From Endomychus coccineus (taxonomy: Eukaryota; Arthropoda; Insecta; Coleoptera; Endomychidae): 64,000 nucleotides of DNA. Where the stretch lies: contig OY294067.1 in the NCBI GenBank assembly GCA_958510875.1, forward strand, positions 100,298,010-100,362,009. Reading direction: 5' to 3'. A program made the translations under genes and the position numbers. This document shows, piece after piece, positions 47,451 through 59,625 of the stretch (the first letter of the stretch is position 1; each line of letters starts with the position of its first letter). The notes beneath the pieces are model-generated. The model was not told the origin of the DNA and did not search any database. It saw nothing but the letters and a program-made list of their open reading frames with translations.

Positions 47451-49889
47451 AAAAGGAAATCCCGAAATCCAATTTTTCCAAAACTACTTGTTACTCAAAA
47501 ATGATATTGGTAAATGTATACTTCCATATGAATAGTCCTTTGGTTATGAAACTTTTCACCGTACCACCAAAACTGTATCTATTGCCGTTTCCAACACCAT
47601 CATGACAGACATCCTCATCTTGGATAAACTGTATATTAAGGAACAGCATATTTTTCAAGTTCAAAATCATTTCCCATCATTAAGTTCATAAATTTCCTAG
47701 CAAAATAAGTGAAAATCCGCCAATATTTTAACTAATCTTTATTGCTTAACATGAAAAACAACAAAATATGGATAAGATTGCCTCATAAAATTTTTTGTAT
47801 TCCAGCGGGTCGCTAATACACGTGAATAATAAGAAGAGGAAAATGCTGAACTAAAATAGAAATATTTGGTATTATCAAGGCATTTGTGAAAAATTAAAGA
47901 ATTCTGAAAACCCAATAAATTGTATTAGTTGAAATTCAGTTATAATTTTATTCCATATTAAAGGTGATATTTTTATTGATTAAATGGATAGTTAACGTGG
48001 TAAGCAAACAGTATAATTGGGCGCGGTGTTGTTCGAGTGATTCACGGGATGTTAATTGGTGTCTCACCCCCGTCTATCCCCTTCGTGCATGACTGCGCCC
48101 CCTTGCCAAACCTCCCCCGTTCACATGAATATATGGATGATTTTGAAACTGAATTACTCGAACGGTAAGGGCACAGACGTTATCCCATTCACTCGAATAT
48201 TATTCCAGTAGTATTAGCAACATTCTTTACTCTTGATGTTATAGTATCAGTTTATTCCAGTATACAGGAAAAGAGTTACGTGGATGTGAGTGCCATGTTG
48301 ATTACTCATCCTCGTGTCAATTAAGTTAATTTGTATGAATTGTGAGTAATTAATTTTCCTTAGCTTTCAGTTTCATTCGTGCCTTTAATTAATGATTTCA
48401 TTTTAAAATGCCCTCCGTGTAATGAAGTTTATTAAAATCGCTAATGAAGAAAAATAATTCAAAACTTGCTATGGGCATAATCCATTCATATTTTACCAGC
48501 ACATTAGACCAAAAAGAGCAACAAAATTGTAGAGAAAAATTTCCAGACCCTTTTATTGAAAATAATGCTATCAATGTAGGTGTTAAAGTAACTGCCAACC
48601 ATAGTAGTTCTCACATAGTCCTAATTGAAAAAAGTTCATGTTATTGTTATTGGGTATAACATATCAATCGAACCTCTTTGGCCAAAACTTACTATTTTGT
48701 CATAAAAAATATTGAGTAACTGTTGCAATAGATGATGATTGAAACTGATCTACTATGTGGGGGTCTAATACGATAAGTATATGCTGAGGGTCTCGAATAG
48801 AATATACTGTAGAAAAATATTCATAGATTTAGGTATAATGAATTTTCCATCTCTTTATATATACTCGCTGAGACTTTTATATGTTTAAACTAATACATTC
48901 TGAGAGGAACAGTCTGAAATATGTACCAGACAGAGTATACTTTTTCATCAACCGATGGCTAGATTATCTGTTTGCCAACAAAATACGCGCTACCTGTTAG
49001 TAAAGCAATAATAAATTCATAAATAAGCACCAACATTTTGGAGCACTTTATCTAAATTTAAAAATAAATCTGAAGAATATTCAACCTGGAAATGTTTCTA
49101 TATAATGGATAGCATAGTTTGTAGTATGGTATTTATAAGTGCTATTATTATATTCATATTATTTATTGGTATTATTTTATCATATTTGTTTGTTCCAAAC
49201 CAAACACATAGTCCTTTGAAAGATTCATAAACTTAATTCTAAATATTCATGTATTATATTGTATATCGTAATTATTTAAGTGGACCCCGAAATAAGCTTA
49301 ATCCGTCCATAATGGGTTTATGAGTAGGTATTTGAAACACAATGACACTGGACTTTCCAGTCGTAAGAATTTCCTAACCTTTCTGCGAAATGTCATCATC
49401 ATAAATGCCTATCTATAAGCGAATAAGCGGGATTTTCCAATAAGAATATGAATGAACTTCCACTTCTGAATGTTATACTGAATAACGAACAACCCCATGT
49501 GGAGTGTAGTAGGGATAAACGTTTAGTTTAATATTTCTATTAGGCTGTAGAATTTAGTATATTTCCAACTGTAGAATATGTCACTTGTTTTTCTCTTTCA
49601 TCATCCCTATTACTAAATACAACCAAATATAATCAAGTCGTGTTTTATTACAATTGTTGGGAACAATATTCAACAATTATTTCAAGGTGCGATCAATGCT
49701 GTCGCATATAAACATTTTGCATCCAATCATTTTAAGGTGCGATCAAATGCTGTCGCATCTTAACAATATCTATATTGTATGTTTTGTATATTTAACTTCT
49801 TATGTATATTATTCAATATCACGTTATCGTTGACTACTATTCCTTTGAATCCAATTTTACTGCACTCTTCTTTGGACTCTCATCTTATT
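47451..49889. other. No gene; GC-richer block at 48020-48240
   Basis: A block at 48020-48160 (GGGCGCGGTGTTGTTCGAG, then CACCCCCGTCTATCCCC) is far less AT-rich than the flanks and may be a conserved regulatory element. Two direct repeats of AAGGTGCGATCAA(A)TGCTGTCGCA lie about 55 bp apart at 49680-49760. Otherwise nothing is recognised. Confidence 0.4.
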
Positions 49890-50040
49890 AAAGCCGGTAA
49901 TTGCTAATCGCTCTGAACTAGACATTCAGGTATGTGGGTTCGATTCCCACATACGGTTTAATTTTTATTTCCATTCATCTCAAAATATTGAATATTCTGA
50001 GATGTCTTTATGATTAGGAAAATTTTTTCTAGATGTCTAA
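49890..50040 (+). mobile_element. tRNA-derived SINE-like sequence (copy 2)
   Basis: The anticodon arm CTGAA-CTAGACA-TTCAG (49913-49929) and T arm GTGGG-TTCGATT-CCCAC (49934-49950) are perfect stems with 7-base loops. The outer AAGCCG (49890-49895) pairs with CGGTTT (about 49954-49959). The D arm is poor and no variable arm suits the AGA triplet (serine), so a functional tRNA is unlikely. CGGTTTAATTTTTATT after it matches copy 1 at 21464, supporting a SINE family. Confidence 0.55.
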
Positions 50041-50402
50041 TTTAATCATTCTAACTTGTGGCTCAATAGGAGGAGGAACTTTCAACATGTTTGAAATTTT
50101 TTTCTTTTGAAAAGGATCAACGTGCTATTGTAAACGTATGAGTTACTCAAACAATTGTAGCAGTTTTCACACAGTCCCCATTCAAAATAATTGAACTCAA
50201 GATGAAAGTATGTGGCTATCTATGGTGGTGCTTCGAACTATATAAGTTTATCAGAGATCTGTTAATTCTACAGACGTTTTTTCCAACTTAATATGTTAAA
50301 TATTCTAAGTGATCTTCATAATTCAGAAAATTAAATGCATAATAATGTATCTCATATACTTATCCAATATGTCAAGGTTCTTTTGTGAAGAACCGGAATA
50401 TG
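50041..50402. other. No gene; possible SINE tail near 50310
   Basis: GATCTTCATAATTCAGAAAATT near 50310-50330 resembles the tail of the SINE at 21464. No other feature. Confidence 0.3.
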
Positions 50403-50793
50403 ATTATTTTTTTTATACTTTGACTACACCAGAGAGAAATCTATAATGTTCGAAGAACATCTTGTGAGCCAGCGGTGGAATGTTGGAAGAGGAGATAGGC
50501 ATTCGAATTTTTCCTGAAGGTGTGGAGGTTATAGGCATATGGAAAGACCTCACTAGGTTAAGAGTTTCCAGAACTCCGCTGTTCGATAAAAAATTAAGTG
50601 TGGTAGGAAGAAGTTCGGCAGGTTTCGAGCCTAACAATGAACGGGTGACTAGTTTGAGCTCACCTAGTCTGCCTATCTGGAATCACTCGAGGTGGAGCAA
50701 AACAAACGAAATTAATAATGAACACCAAACAATGTCTATAGAAAAGGCAAAGATCTCCTTCCTTTCTACGATGTTTTTCATTAAGGCCAGGTA

Positions 50794-52019
50794 GATGTTG
50801 AAATTGAATAAAACAAGTTGTGTGTGAGATATCAGCGAATTTTTGTTTTATTTGAAAAGCCTATTAATAACATTATGTGTGAAACATTACATCGTTCAAA
50901 CGGATGCCGTGGCTTCGATGGCTGGCGCGCACTCGAGAGGACGAATTTTCGAGACGACTCTGGCGCCATAGATCAAGTTGAATTTGAGCAATGGTACGGG
51001 TTATGTTGACTTTGAGTGCACCGGTCGTTTGCGGCCTATTGGCATAGACCTGCGACTTGACGAAACCCCACAAAAAAAATCTAATGGGGTCAAATCGCAC
51101 GATCTCGGTGGCCAGTTGAGATAACCATGCCCTCAAATCGCTCATGCAGAATGTCCATTGTGGCATCAGCTGTGTGGCACGTGGCGCCGTCTTGCTGAAA
51201 CCATATATCGTCCACATAGATATGATCCAATTGGGCCAAAAGAAATTGGTTAACATAGATCGGTAGCGCTCTCCTTGACGGTGCTGGCAATGCCATCGGC
51301 GTTTTCGAAAAAGCTCGGACCGATAATGGCGCCCGACCACAATCCTCACCAAACAGCAGATACATTGCCACTTGGAGGACCTCGTGCGGATTAGCATCGT
51401 CCCAAATCAAACAATTTTGCCTGTTGACGTACCCATTCCTCCAAAAATGGGCCTCGTCGCTGAAGATGATTTTTTTGTTAAATTCGGGGTCTGCTTCGAA
51501 CTGCTCCAGAGCCCAGTCAGCTAACTCACGGCATTATCTATGGTCGTTTACCTTCAGCTCCTGGGTCAGTTCGATCTTGTACGGGTGTAGACCTAAGTCC
51601 CGACGCAATATTCGGCAAGTTGATGTCTGCGAAAGGCCGAGTTCTTGTGCGCAGCTCGGGATTGATTGCCTCCGGTTCTCCTGCACACTCTCATGGACAG
51701 CGGCGATGTTTTCGGCAGATCTTGCGTTTCTTTTACGTACAGGTGTTGGCTAATTGTACAGAGAACCAGTCAACTCAAATTTGGCCACAAGACGTTGAAT
51801 AGTCGACTGGGAAGGACGACCATGCAAACCGTAAAATGGGCGCAACGCGCGCATCTTTTCCACAAGAGAACATTCATTTTGATAATAAAGTTTTATCATT
51901 TGAACGCGTTGCTCGACACTGTAACTTGCCATGGTGATTTGTCTTGAGTGACTGAATAATAAACAATAGATTTGACAGATGCAGCCTGAATAACATGGCT
52001 GCCATGAATTGTCAAAATC
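50794..52019 (-). mobile_element. Tc1/mariner-superfamily transposon inserted in a LINE
   Basis: TA at 50792-50793 and 52020-52021 borders it. The ends read GATGTTGAAATTGAAT on the left and GATTTTGACAATTCAT on the right (complemented), an imperfect short inverted repeat. Length is 1226 bp, complete for the family. It carries one transposase gene on the minus strand and is unrelated at sequence level to mariner-1 and mariner-2. It is less decayed than its LINE host, as expected of a later insertion. Confidence 0.88.
50873..51932 (-). pseudogene. Tc1/mariner transposase pseudogene
   Basis: ATG at 51932 starts MASYSVEQRVQMIKLYYQNE, and the helix-turn-helix part continues to SQSTIQRLVAKFELTGSLYN, then TAA. 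Readable after that: RSAENIAAVHESVQENRR, LSQTSTCRILRRDLGLHPYK, a second stop, IIFSDEAHFWRNGYVN (first Asp near 51455), IWDDANPHEVLQVAM, YVDDIWFQQDGATCHTA (second Asp) and WPPRSCDLTPLD (third Asp, near 51105). Two stops, a deletion before WPP and a slip in the run of eight T near 51075 break the frame. The three catalytic Asp remain. Near-complete but inactive. Confidence 0.88.
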
Positions 52020-53063
52020 TACCCGTCAATATTGGAAAACCCCATAGAAAGGTGAATTGAACTCGTAAGTGTCACATTATCAATCAAACGAATAGCTCTC
52101 TTCTGGATAGAATACAAGAGCTCCAACGTATGTTTGGGAGCCGAACTCCAAACATGTGAGCAGTACTCCTGGTGAGGTCGAATATGTGCCTTGTAGATTA
52201 TGAGTAGCTGCTGGCGTGTGAAGTAGCTATTGACACGAAATAGAAAACCTAGTTTTTGTAAAGAGGTTTTCGCAATGGACCTCACATGATCGTACCATGA
52301 GAGGGTGCTGTTGGTGGTGATCACAAGTATGGTTACGTAAGACTCCATAGGAATAGTTGTACCTGACATCATCATATAAGGAATTGTGGCATCCACCTTC
52401 CTGGAGAATACGCAGGCTTAAGTTTTGGTTGTATTAAACTATACTAGATTATCAGATCCACTTTCCAAAATCTTTGCCAGATCTCCACTAATTGCGTCAA
52501 CCTGTCTCTGTCTTGGTCTTTTGGCTTCATTAGATGGTAAGCCCCATACCTGGATCAGGAAGCGGTATGAAGTGTACCATCATCTGCAAAGCTGTGGACT
52601 GGACAGGTGGTCACTTCAAGCAGGACGTTTATATTGAGCAGAAACAAAGTTGGTGCCAAGACAAGTCCCTGTGGAACACGAGATGATTTGATAGTCATTT
52701 CATCGGAGAATATCCTGTCAACCACCATATGGAGTGATCGATCTAACAGGAAACTCGATAGTAAGCGACAAAGTTGAGGCGGCAAACCATATTACGGATG
52801 TTCCCCAAGAAGGCTTTGATGCCAGGCTCGTTCAAATGATTTGGAAATATCCAATGATACAGCAAGAGATTCCCCTTGTTCTTAATGGATTTCTGTGATA
52901 CATATGTTACGTAGGCAAGTAGGTCTCCTGTTGATCTCTGCTGGCGAAAGCCATGTTGCCGGTCATTCACGATTTTGGAGCTCTCAAGGTATAGGTTGAA
53001 CCCGATGTTGATTTCTTTCTCCATACCTTTAGAGATCACAGATGAAGGATAATAACTTCCCAC
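52019..53063 (-). pseudogene. LINE family A reverse transcriptase
   Basis: In order on the minus strand: YYPSSVISKGMEKEINIGFN and DRQHGFRQQRSTGDLLAYVT (RT fingers, 52743-53063); LCRLLSSFLLDRSLHMVVDR, VPQGLVLAPTLF and HSFADDGTLHTA (palm with the FADD active site, 52555-52785); then STLSWYDHVRSIAKTSLQKL and IIYKAHIRPHQEYCSHVWSS (thumb, 52019-52396). This order is typical of jockey/CR1-like non-LTR elements. About 150 bp between palm and thumb and part of the palm are out of frame. No endonuclease domain is in the window, so it is 5' truncated. Confidence 0.85.
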
Positions 53064-54546
53064 CTGATTAGATCGAGAAAAGAGATCCAGAAGAAAGTAA
53101 AAAATGAATTAAAAACCAGAAATCTGTTGGAGAATAGATAAATAATGTGCGTAGCAAAGTTATTCTTCGTATTTGGTTTCTAATTTTTAAATAATTGTTC
53201 CACATAATATAAGATACTTTCAGCATTTGTGTAAGAAAAATTCTATATGACTCGTTTTCTAGGAATGTATTGCATTGAATCTTCCAGGAAAATATAAGGG
53301 AGATTAGGGCAAGGAGTATCACTGTAATCCCACTTGTTATCTGTGTATTACATTGTACCATAAATAGATTACGATTGTTCATATTTTAATATATTTGTAT
53401 GGTTTGAAGATGACACGCCAGTGTCGAATCTATAGTCAAAAATTGTATTCCAAACATAACAATAACAGTAACACGGCGGTGCAAAAAATCATTTGAAACT
53501 GTACCGGCGACGAAACGGACGCGACGGATTGCCTCTGATGAAGAAACGGCGGCGACGAATAGTGCCAATCCCCTAGAATGGCGATAGTCTTACAAAAGAT
53601 AGGGTCAGTTATTTTTGTTGCTTACGTTATGAGGAATGCTATTTTACAAGTATAGTTGGATGATGTTGAGATCCTAACAGATACTTAATTTTGTAATAAT
53701 AATCTTCCTAGACAAAAATGTATTATATTCACCAAGGTGTAAAGTTCTGAACTCAACTTCAACAATTGGCAAGGAGAAGCGGGTGAAAGGTGTCAGTTGC
53801 ATTTACCCGGTTCCTTATCCTTAATATGCAAGCAAATCGGGTGACTGGATTTTAATATGACTGAAAATACATTTACTGTGAATCTGTTTTGAGGTAAAAA
53901 ATGACACTTAATATTCTTCTAATAGAACCAGTGAGGCATATTTTGTTTTTTTTTGTTTAAAAATGATTTTGGTTTGCTTGAGTAAACTATTCACAATGTA
54001 TAGGCTTCCTTACTTTAAAGTGAAACATAACAAAAATAACTTGCCGCAACGCTTCTTGAAACAACAGGACAGATCTGCCATAGTATCAGATTTAATTTTG
54101 AAAAATAAGCGTTAGGTACTTCCGCTCATATGGTTCCTCATACCCGTACCTCCCCTATCTCTACTTAGGACCCAAATAATAGTTACACGAAATTCTGTGT
54201 AAGGATTGATTGGTAGTTAGATATTGAGAAATAGTTCAACTAAATTTGCAGAAAATGTATGTTCAACTAATCTCCGGACACACTCCAAGCGTTCAAAATT
54301 TCTGAAAGCCCATAACAAACGACTCCGTCACATCAGAGAAAATTGGGGATCCTGAGAATCTATTCTCAATTCAGTGATGATTCCAACTTTCCTCAAGATC
54401 GTCTGGTATGATCATTTTGAATTTCAGTATAATTATTCTATCCACTAGAATGATACTTTTAGACGATATGATACCATTGATTAATTAATCAATAACGATA
54501 CTGAGCATTCAATGATAGAAACCAATAGATATATTTTCTATTACAG
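53064..54546. other. No recognised gene; upstream intron of the acyltransferase exon
   Basis: Unassigned AT-rich DNA ending in a good acceptor (TTTTCTATTACAG, ending at 54546). If the next upstream exon lies beyond the LINE, this is intron. Confidence 0.5.
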
Positions 54547-54741
54547 AATCAATTACCAAAACTGCCCATACCACCATTGGAACAAACACTAGCTAAATAT
54601 GAGAAAACAATGAGACCACTACTAGACGAGAAAGAACAATTTCGATTGAAGCAAATTATAGATAAATTTGGGGGACCTGATTGCTTGGGCCCGCGCTTGC
54701 AGTTATATTTGATAGAACGTCAGAAGAGAATGGATAACTGG
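54547..54741 (+). CDS. ChAT: Choline/carnitine O-acyltransferase exon, probably choline acetyltransferase
   Basis: A phase 0-0 exon of 195 bp (65 codons) between acceptor ..CTATTACAG and donor TGG|GTAAGT. It begins NQLPKLPIPPLEQTLAKY, the conserved start of the carnitine/choline acyltransferase fold (LPxLPxPPLxxTLxxY). Next come MRPLLDEKEQF, FGGPDCLGPRL and LIERQKRMDNW, matching the (L)FG.PGGLG..LQ..LLERQ...NW block that precedes the active-site half. The LxERQ..xNW ending is closer to choline acetyltransferase, which makes acetylcholine in cholinergic neurons, than to carnitine acetyltransferase, but one exon cannot exclude the latter. There is no stop or frameshift. The catalytic His and later exons are not in the window, so the following intron exceeds 9.2 kb if the gene is intact. 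Confidence 0.85.
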
Positions 54742-55757
54742 GTAAGTTCTCGTTTTCCCTAATAATTTATTCATGTTGGAGAAGTTGAATCCCTTAACTG
54801 TCACTCATACTTTCAAGGAAGCAATTCTTTGTCGAGGAATATCAATGTTACTCTCAAACATTCAAGATTGAGGAATAAATGTTTTGTCCATACTATGAAA
54901 GTCCATCATTCAATCTCACATTATATTTGACTACCTATATCTGATCTGTGGATGAATTATGAATTTTCGTACGATTGGCAAAACATTTACTCCCGAATTT
55001 TGAGTCTTCCAAAGTCACAAATCAGATATATTGGAACTTCGGAAAATGATTAATCGAATCTCGGCATTCTTCAATCCGTAACTTGATGGGAAAGTTTCAG
55101 TACTATGAAGCAAAGTATTTCAATCGCCTAAGATTCAAAAAAACAAAATAATATTTATTTCTATATAGCGCGATTCCTTTGATTCCATCTTGATTATATC
55201 ATCAATAATTAGGAGCAGAATATCTAATAACCATTAAATAATTTAGCAACAATTTCTAATCCGAAAGTAGGGAGTCCGATTACTAGATGCGGTTCGTGTG
55301 AGTTTGGGTATTCAAGCGCGAGATTCAAACTTCCCCTAGTCGAACCGATCTTGTTAGCTATGAAAATTGTTTGATCACCGATTCGGAAAGTAAACGTTGT
55401 ATTTTCCACCCTCTCTCAGCTAGTTAGAACTCACCTACGCTGCGGCATCTTGTACCATTGAGTTCACAAATCCCAGATACATTTGAACTCGAATTTGGCA
55501 GTTCAAGAAGGTATATTCCTTTTATTGTTGAATTTTCAATTCTATATTAATGATATTCTTAATGAAATTCATAATAACTCCATCAATATTGGTGAATGTA
55601 AAAATATCTTTGGATAAGGAAGCCACTTGATTTACTGGTTTCAAATCTATGGTATTCCGCTCTTCATCATCTAATAATCATATATACATGGTAAACTTAC
55701 GATTAAAATGTGACCACTTCAATCGTTATAGGAAAAGAAATCAAATAAAAACTATTT
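54742..55757. other. Intron sequence, no further feature
   Basis: Begins with the donor GTAAGT. AT-rich, no recognisable exon or repeat. Confidence 0.5.
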
Positions 55758-56625
55758 CAAATTGGATATAACACTGCATTGGATGAATAACAAACACATT
55801 TTTGTGTTAACAGTCAATATTTATCTCTCAATCTCAAGCAGCTGCTCCAATCTATCATGAGTTCATCACTGGGACTGGTTGTCACTGTTCGATCTATAAG
55901 AACCTTGACTCCGTGTATTGAAATTAACAAGAAAATTTGGTTGTTATTTATTTAATGCATTGTTTCGGCACCGCCACCTGGCTATATGTCCAACACTATA
56001 CAAGCCACTTTCGAACGTGTGAGAACTTTCAATCAATGCATTGTCAATGATCATTTCAGTAGGTCATATATCTTCTGGTATATTGCTTTTGGAACCATTG
56101 GTGCTCTAACATTTGGAAACGGGATTTCTATACCTCCGTCGGAGATGGTCGAATTCTTATATCATCTTCCTACTCATTTGACCCATGAGCTCATGAGAAA
56201 GGGGAACAGCTGTCTGGAACTGATAGAGGTGTTGTTACTGTTCGATCTAGAGAATTTTAATTTCTGTGTATTGAGTGCTAATACAAAAAATGTTTGTTAT
56301 TCATCCAATGAGTTGTTTCGATACCGCCACCTGGTGACTATATATCCAACATCATCTCCGCCGTTCCTTAGAAATGCGTGAATTCTCTGAATCACAGCAT
56401 TGCATTGTGAAAGATCCATTCATTAGGACATCTATCTTCTCATAGATGACGTATGGAACAATTGCTGATCTAACATATCCAAACAGTGTTTATTTACTTC
56501 CGAGGGAGTTGGTCGATTAGTGAAATCATCATCATACTCATTTCAACGATAACAACATCTGTCTGGGACTGATTGACGTGTGGTCACTGTTCGACCTAGA
56601 GAAACCTTAGCTCTGTCTATTTAAT
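55758..56625 (+). repeat. Tandem array of 350-bp repeat D
   Basis: Two and a half units. GTTCGATCTA/GTTCGACCTA recurs at about 55888, 56239 and 56589 (spacing 351 and 350). A short reversed piece of the same unit (55758-55815, TTGGATGAATAACAAACACA) precedes the array. Frames across it, such as 55986-56381, are not conserved between units. Confidence 0.85.
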
Positions 56626-56989
56626 ATAACATGCTTGCAAATCCTATACACCATGTTCTGAACTAATTTAACTGATTTTCAAAGCATCCATTCCTTCATG
56701 CTTGATCAATATTTTGTTTCTCCTGTTTTCCAAGCAAAAGTAGTTTGACACGTGAATAATGTATCGGTTGATGATATCATGAAGAAGTACCTACTCGTTT
56801 TGTGCGTTGAAGAGTAAGCTATGTGGTCTGAAAGAGCAAATCGCTATAAAAATTGAACTCGGAACTAGTCAGGAATCAATTTACTTATCTCATTCTGTAC
56901 TACTCAAATTACAGATTCTCTTCTTTTCTTGGTAAGAATTTCGAAAATGTAATAAGACTTGACATCTGAATACTTTTCTTGATATCATG

Positions 56990-57790
56990 ACTACACGATA
57001 GGAACACCTATAATGTTCGAAGAACATCGTGTGATTCAGCGGTGGAATGTTGGTTTTTGTTTTATACTTTCACTACACGAGAAGAAAACCTGTAATGTTC
57101 GAAAAACATCGTGTGAGACAGCGGTGGAATGTTGGGCATTCGAATTATTCTCGTAGGTTTGGAGGTTATAGTCATAACGAAATACCTTATTACGCAAAGA
57201 CTTCCACAACTTCGCCGTTCGATAGAAAAATAAAGTCTGTAAGGAATAAATTCGGCAAGTCTCGATCTTGACAATGAAGGGGTGACTAGCTTGAGCTTGA
57301 GAAAACCAAGTTTTGCTGGAGCGGTTTTCGCAATGGACCTCACTTGATCTTGCCCTGTTGGTGTTGATCCTGAACATGAATATTGAAGACTTCATAGGAA
57401 TAGGTGTACCTGACATCATCATATTAGAGATTGAAGGATACGCCTTAATGGAGAGAATGCGAACTTCAGTTTTGGCTGCATCCAACCTTACTAGATTAGC
57501 AAATCTTCATTTCAAAATCGTCTCCATCAATTGAGTCAACCATTCCCTGCCTCGCACCTCTAGATTAATTGCATGGTATGGGGGCTCTAGATGAGTAAGC
57601 GATATGAAGTATACCAGGAAAGCTGTGGACGAGACAGGTGGTTATTTCCAACAGATCGTTGATGAGGAGCAGAAACCAAGTTGAAGTCAAGATAGGCCCC
57701 TGTGGAACACCAGCATTAATAACCATTTTATCGGAGGATACTTCGTCAACCATCACCACTTGAGGTGATCTATCTCAGATAAAACTCGAT
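56990..57790 (-). pseudogene. LINE family A copy with internal deletion and doubled 3' end (A5)
   Basis: Minus strand: VDEVSSDKMVINAGVPQG near 57690-57745 (RT palm), VHSF near 57635 without the ADD residues, then MMSGTPIPMKSS, VHCENRSSKTWFSQ (57300-57345) running straight into a C-terminal segment (IVKIETCRIYSLQTLFFYRT, LWKSLRNKVFRYDYNLQTYE). The thumb is deleted. An extra 3'-end fragment (56990-57052) lies directly beside the full one (57053-57160). Confidence 0.8.
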
Positions 57791-59584
57791 AATATAATAT
57801 GTATGTTATTCCTTGTGGCATGCCTTGAAAAATTGGTGCAAATCTGGATACACAGGAAGCTATTCTTAAATGAGGTATATGAACATCGTACCTCAATATC
57901 AAGATATTTCGATCAATCGAGTATTATCAAGAGGCGTCATCTTGGGCTATTTTATGATAGTATTGAAGGAATATCATTAGAGAGTAATGTCTAAATTGAA
58001 ACTAGAATATCCTCTCATCATATGAGAGAAAATTGGTAACACTACATATTCTCTTTGTCTACTATCTGGTTCAGGTTGGTTCTATGCCGAATCGATTCAT
58101 CTCTTTCTGGGAAGATCATGTTGGAGAGAATGTTGACGTTGATAGTTGTGGGTATGATGTCAATGATCATCCCCATTGAATTACTGAGTCTTCCAGCAGC
58201 CTATTTTGCTCCATAATTCGTGCTTCACTCCCTATCTCTAGCCTTGACCGTGTCTATTACCTCTTTCGGCTTATGTTTTTAAAAATCAAATAAACAGATA
58301 AAAGAACGCATGAATTAATAAATGAACAAGTTAATATTATACGGATATAAAATGATAGAACAAATATTACAAATTTTATTCGAATTCAGAACAGAATCCA
58401 AAATTAACCATCCAAACCATGGCATGTACAGATAACTGTACATCAACTTAAAACTTCCATCTATGAGAGTATTCTTCAGAAAAACAGCAAAACACAAATA
58501 GTTAGGATAAAATAGTACGGAGAGAGCCACCCAGAACGAGATGCCCTTGAAAACCGGTAACCAATTATCGAATGCTTACTCTCATTTTAAGTTGACCTAA
58601 TTGGGCCAGTTGACGTTTATCATGCAGGAAGATTAGCCTAACTTTATTGAATTGCTAGTATCAAATGAATATAAGATCAGAAATCACATTTTAGAAATGA
58701 GGAAAAAATGTGGAAAAGACAATTAATAGATGATAACCTAACCAGCTTCAAAGTACATTAGGAAGCATCACAAAATCTCTGATATTTCCTATATTTCAAA
58801 CTTTTGAATTGACGATGTATAGAGCGCTCTAGTTAATTCAGCAGAAAATGATGGAATATAATGTTAATGATAATAACAAAAATGGGTTCAGATTCTCATT
58901 TATCAATAAAGACTGGAGTGAATCTCACTGATATTGGCTCTACACACATTTCCTGAATAGTGCAGTATCGAAATTCGAATCGTTTATGGGTACGTACAAT
59001 TAATCAATTATTTTACAGGCTCTAATCGTTTTAAAACCGCTTCACGTTATGGGTAAATACTTTATACGCTCCAAAGAGGAAATGGCTCTTCATTTTGTTT
59101 AGGTCTATGAGTCGTATATCTCCCAGTGGAGTTGAAGAGCAAGCAGCGCATTTCGCTGCCCCTTGAGGGATTAAAAATTATAATTGGATTGTACGGGGAT
59201 GAAGCCCAAAATACACAACACAAGTTTACTCTTTATATTCTATTACTTAAACCGTTTGCAAACTCTGCGCAGGAAAATAATTGTGTCCCTAATTCAATAT
59301 AAATAGCTAACTGTATTGCGTTTTAAGAAAAGGAAGTAGCAGACTCATTAGGAATATTCTAGTTTAGAGCATTAAGGTTGAGTGGGTGATGTTCAATGGC
59401 GAAACAGTCGAACACATGGTTCAGAATAATGTCGTTAAGATGACATATTTAGGAGCATTGAAGCACTATCACCTAATACACAGTATTGGTGATTCATTAA
59501 AATTTATCCTGTGAAATGTTCCTTGGATCCAAATCTCGAATCTGCCTGTACATGTACAATTTACATTATACGAGTCAAAAATCT
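57791..59584. other. No recognised gene
   Basis: AT-rich unassigned DNA. Nothing recognised. Confidence 0.35.
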
Positions 59585-59625
59585 TGGCTTCCGAATGGAT
59601 TCCGCGTCACAATGGATCGACTTGA

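Larger units (their letters stand above)
50403..53045 (-). mobile_element. LINE family A copy carrying a Tc1/mariner insertion (A4)
   Basis: The longest copy of the family. Its coding strand is minus: 5' part at 52740-53063, RT core at 52555-52785, thumb at 52019-52396, then the transposon, then the C-terminal part and 3' end at 50403-50792. Both sides of the transposon read on as one LINE sequence (MGFSNIDG then YLALMK) once one TA is removed. The 3' end is a T-rich run on the plus strand (about 50407-50417). Confidence 0.85.

Noticed and set aside
49890..49960. Functional tRNA gene (AGA anticodon)
   Set aside because: Poor D arm and acceptor mismatches, no long variable arm as serine tRNA needs, and a relative with the same tail elsewhere; a SINE fits better.
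55986..56381. 131-codon frame resembling a membrane protein
   Set aside because: Lies across two units of tandem repeat D, and the frame is not kept between units.
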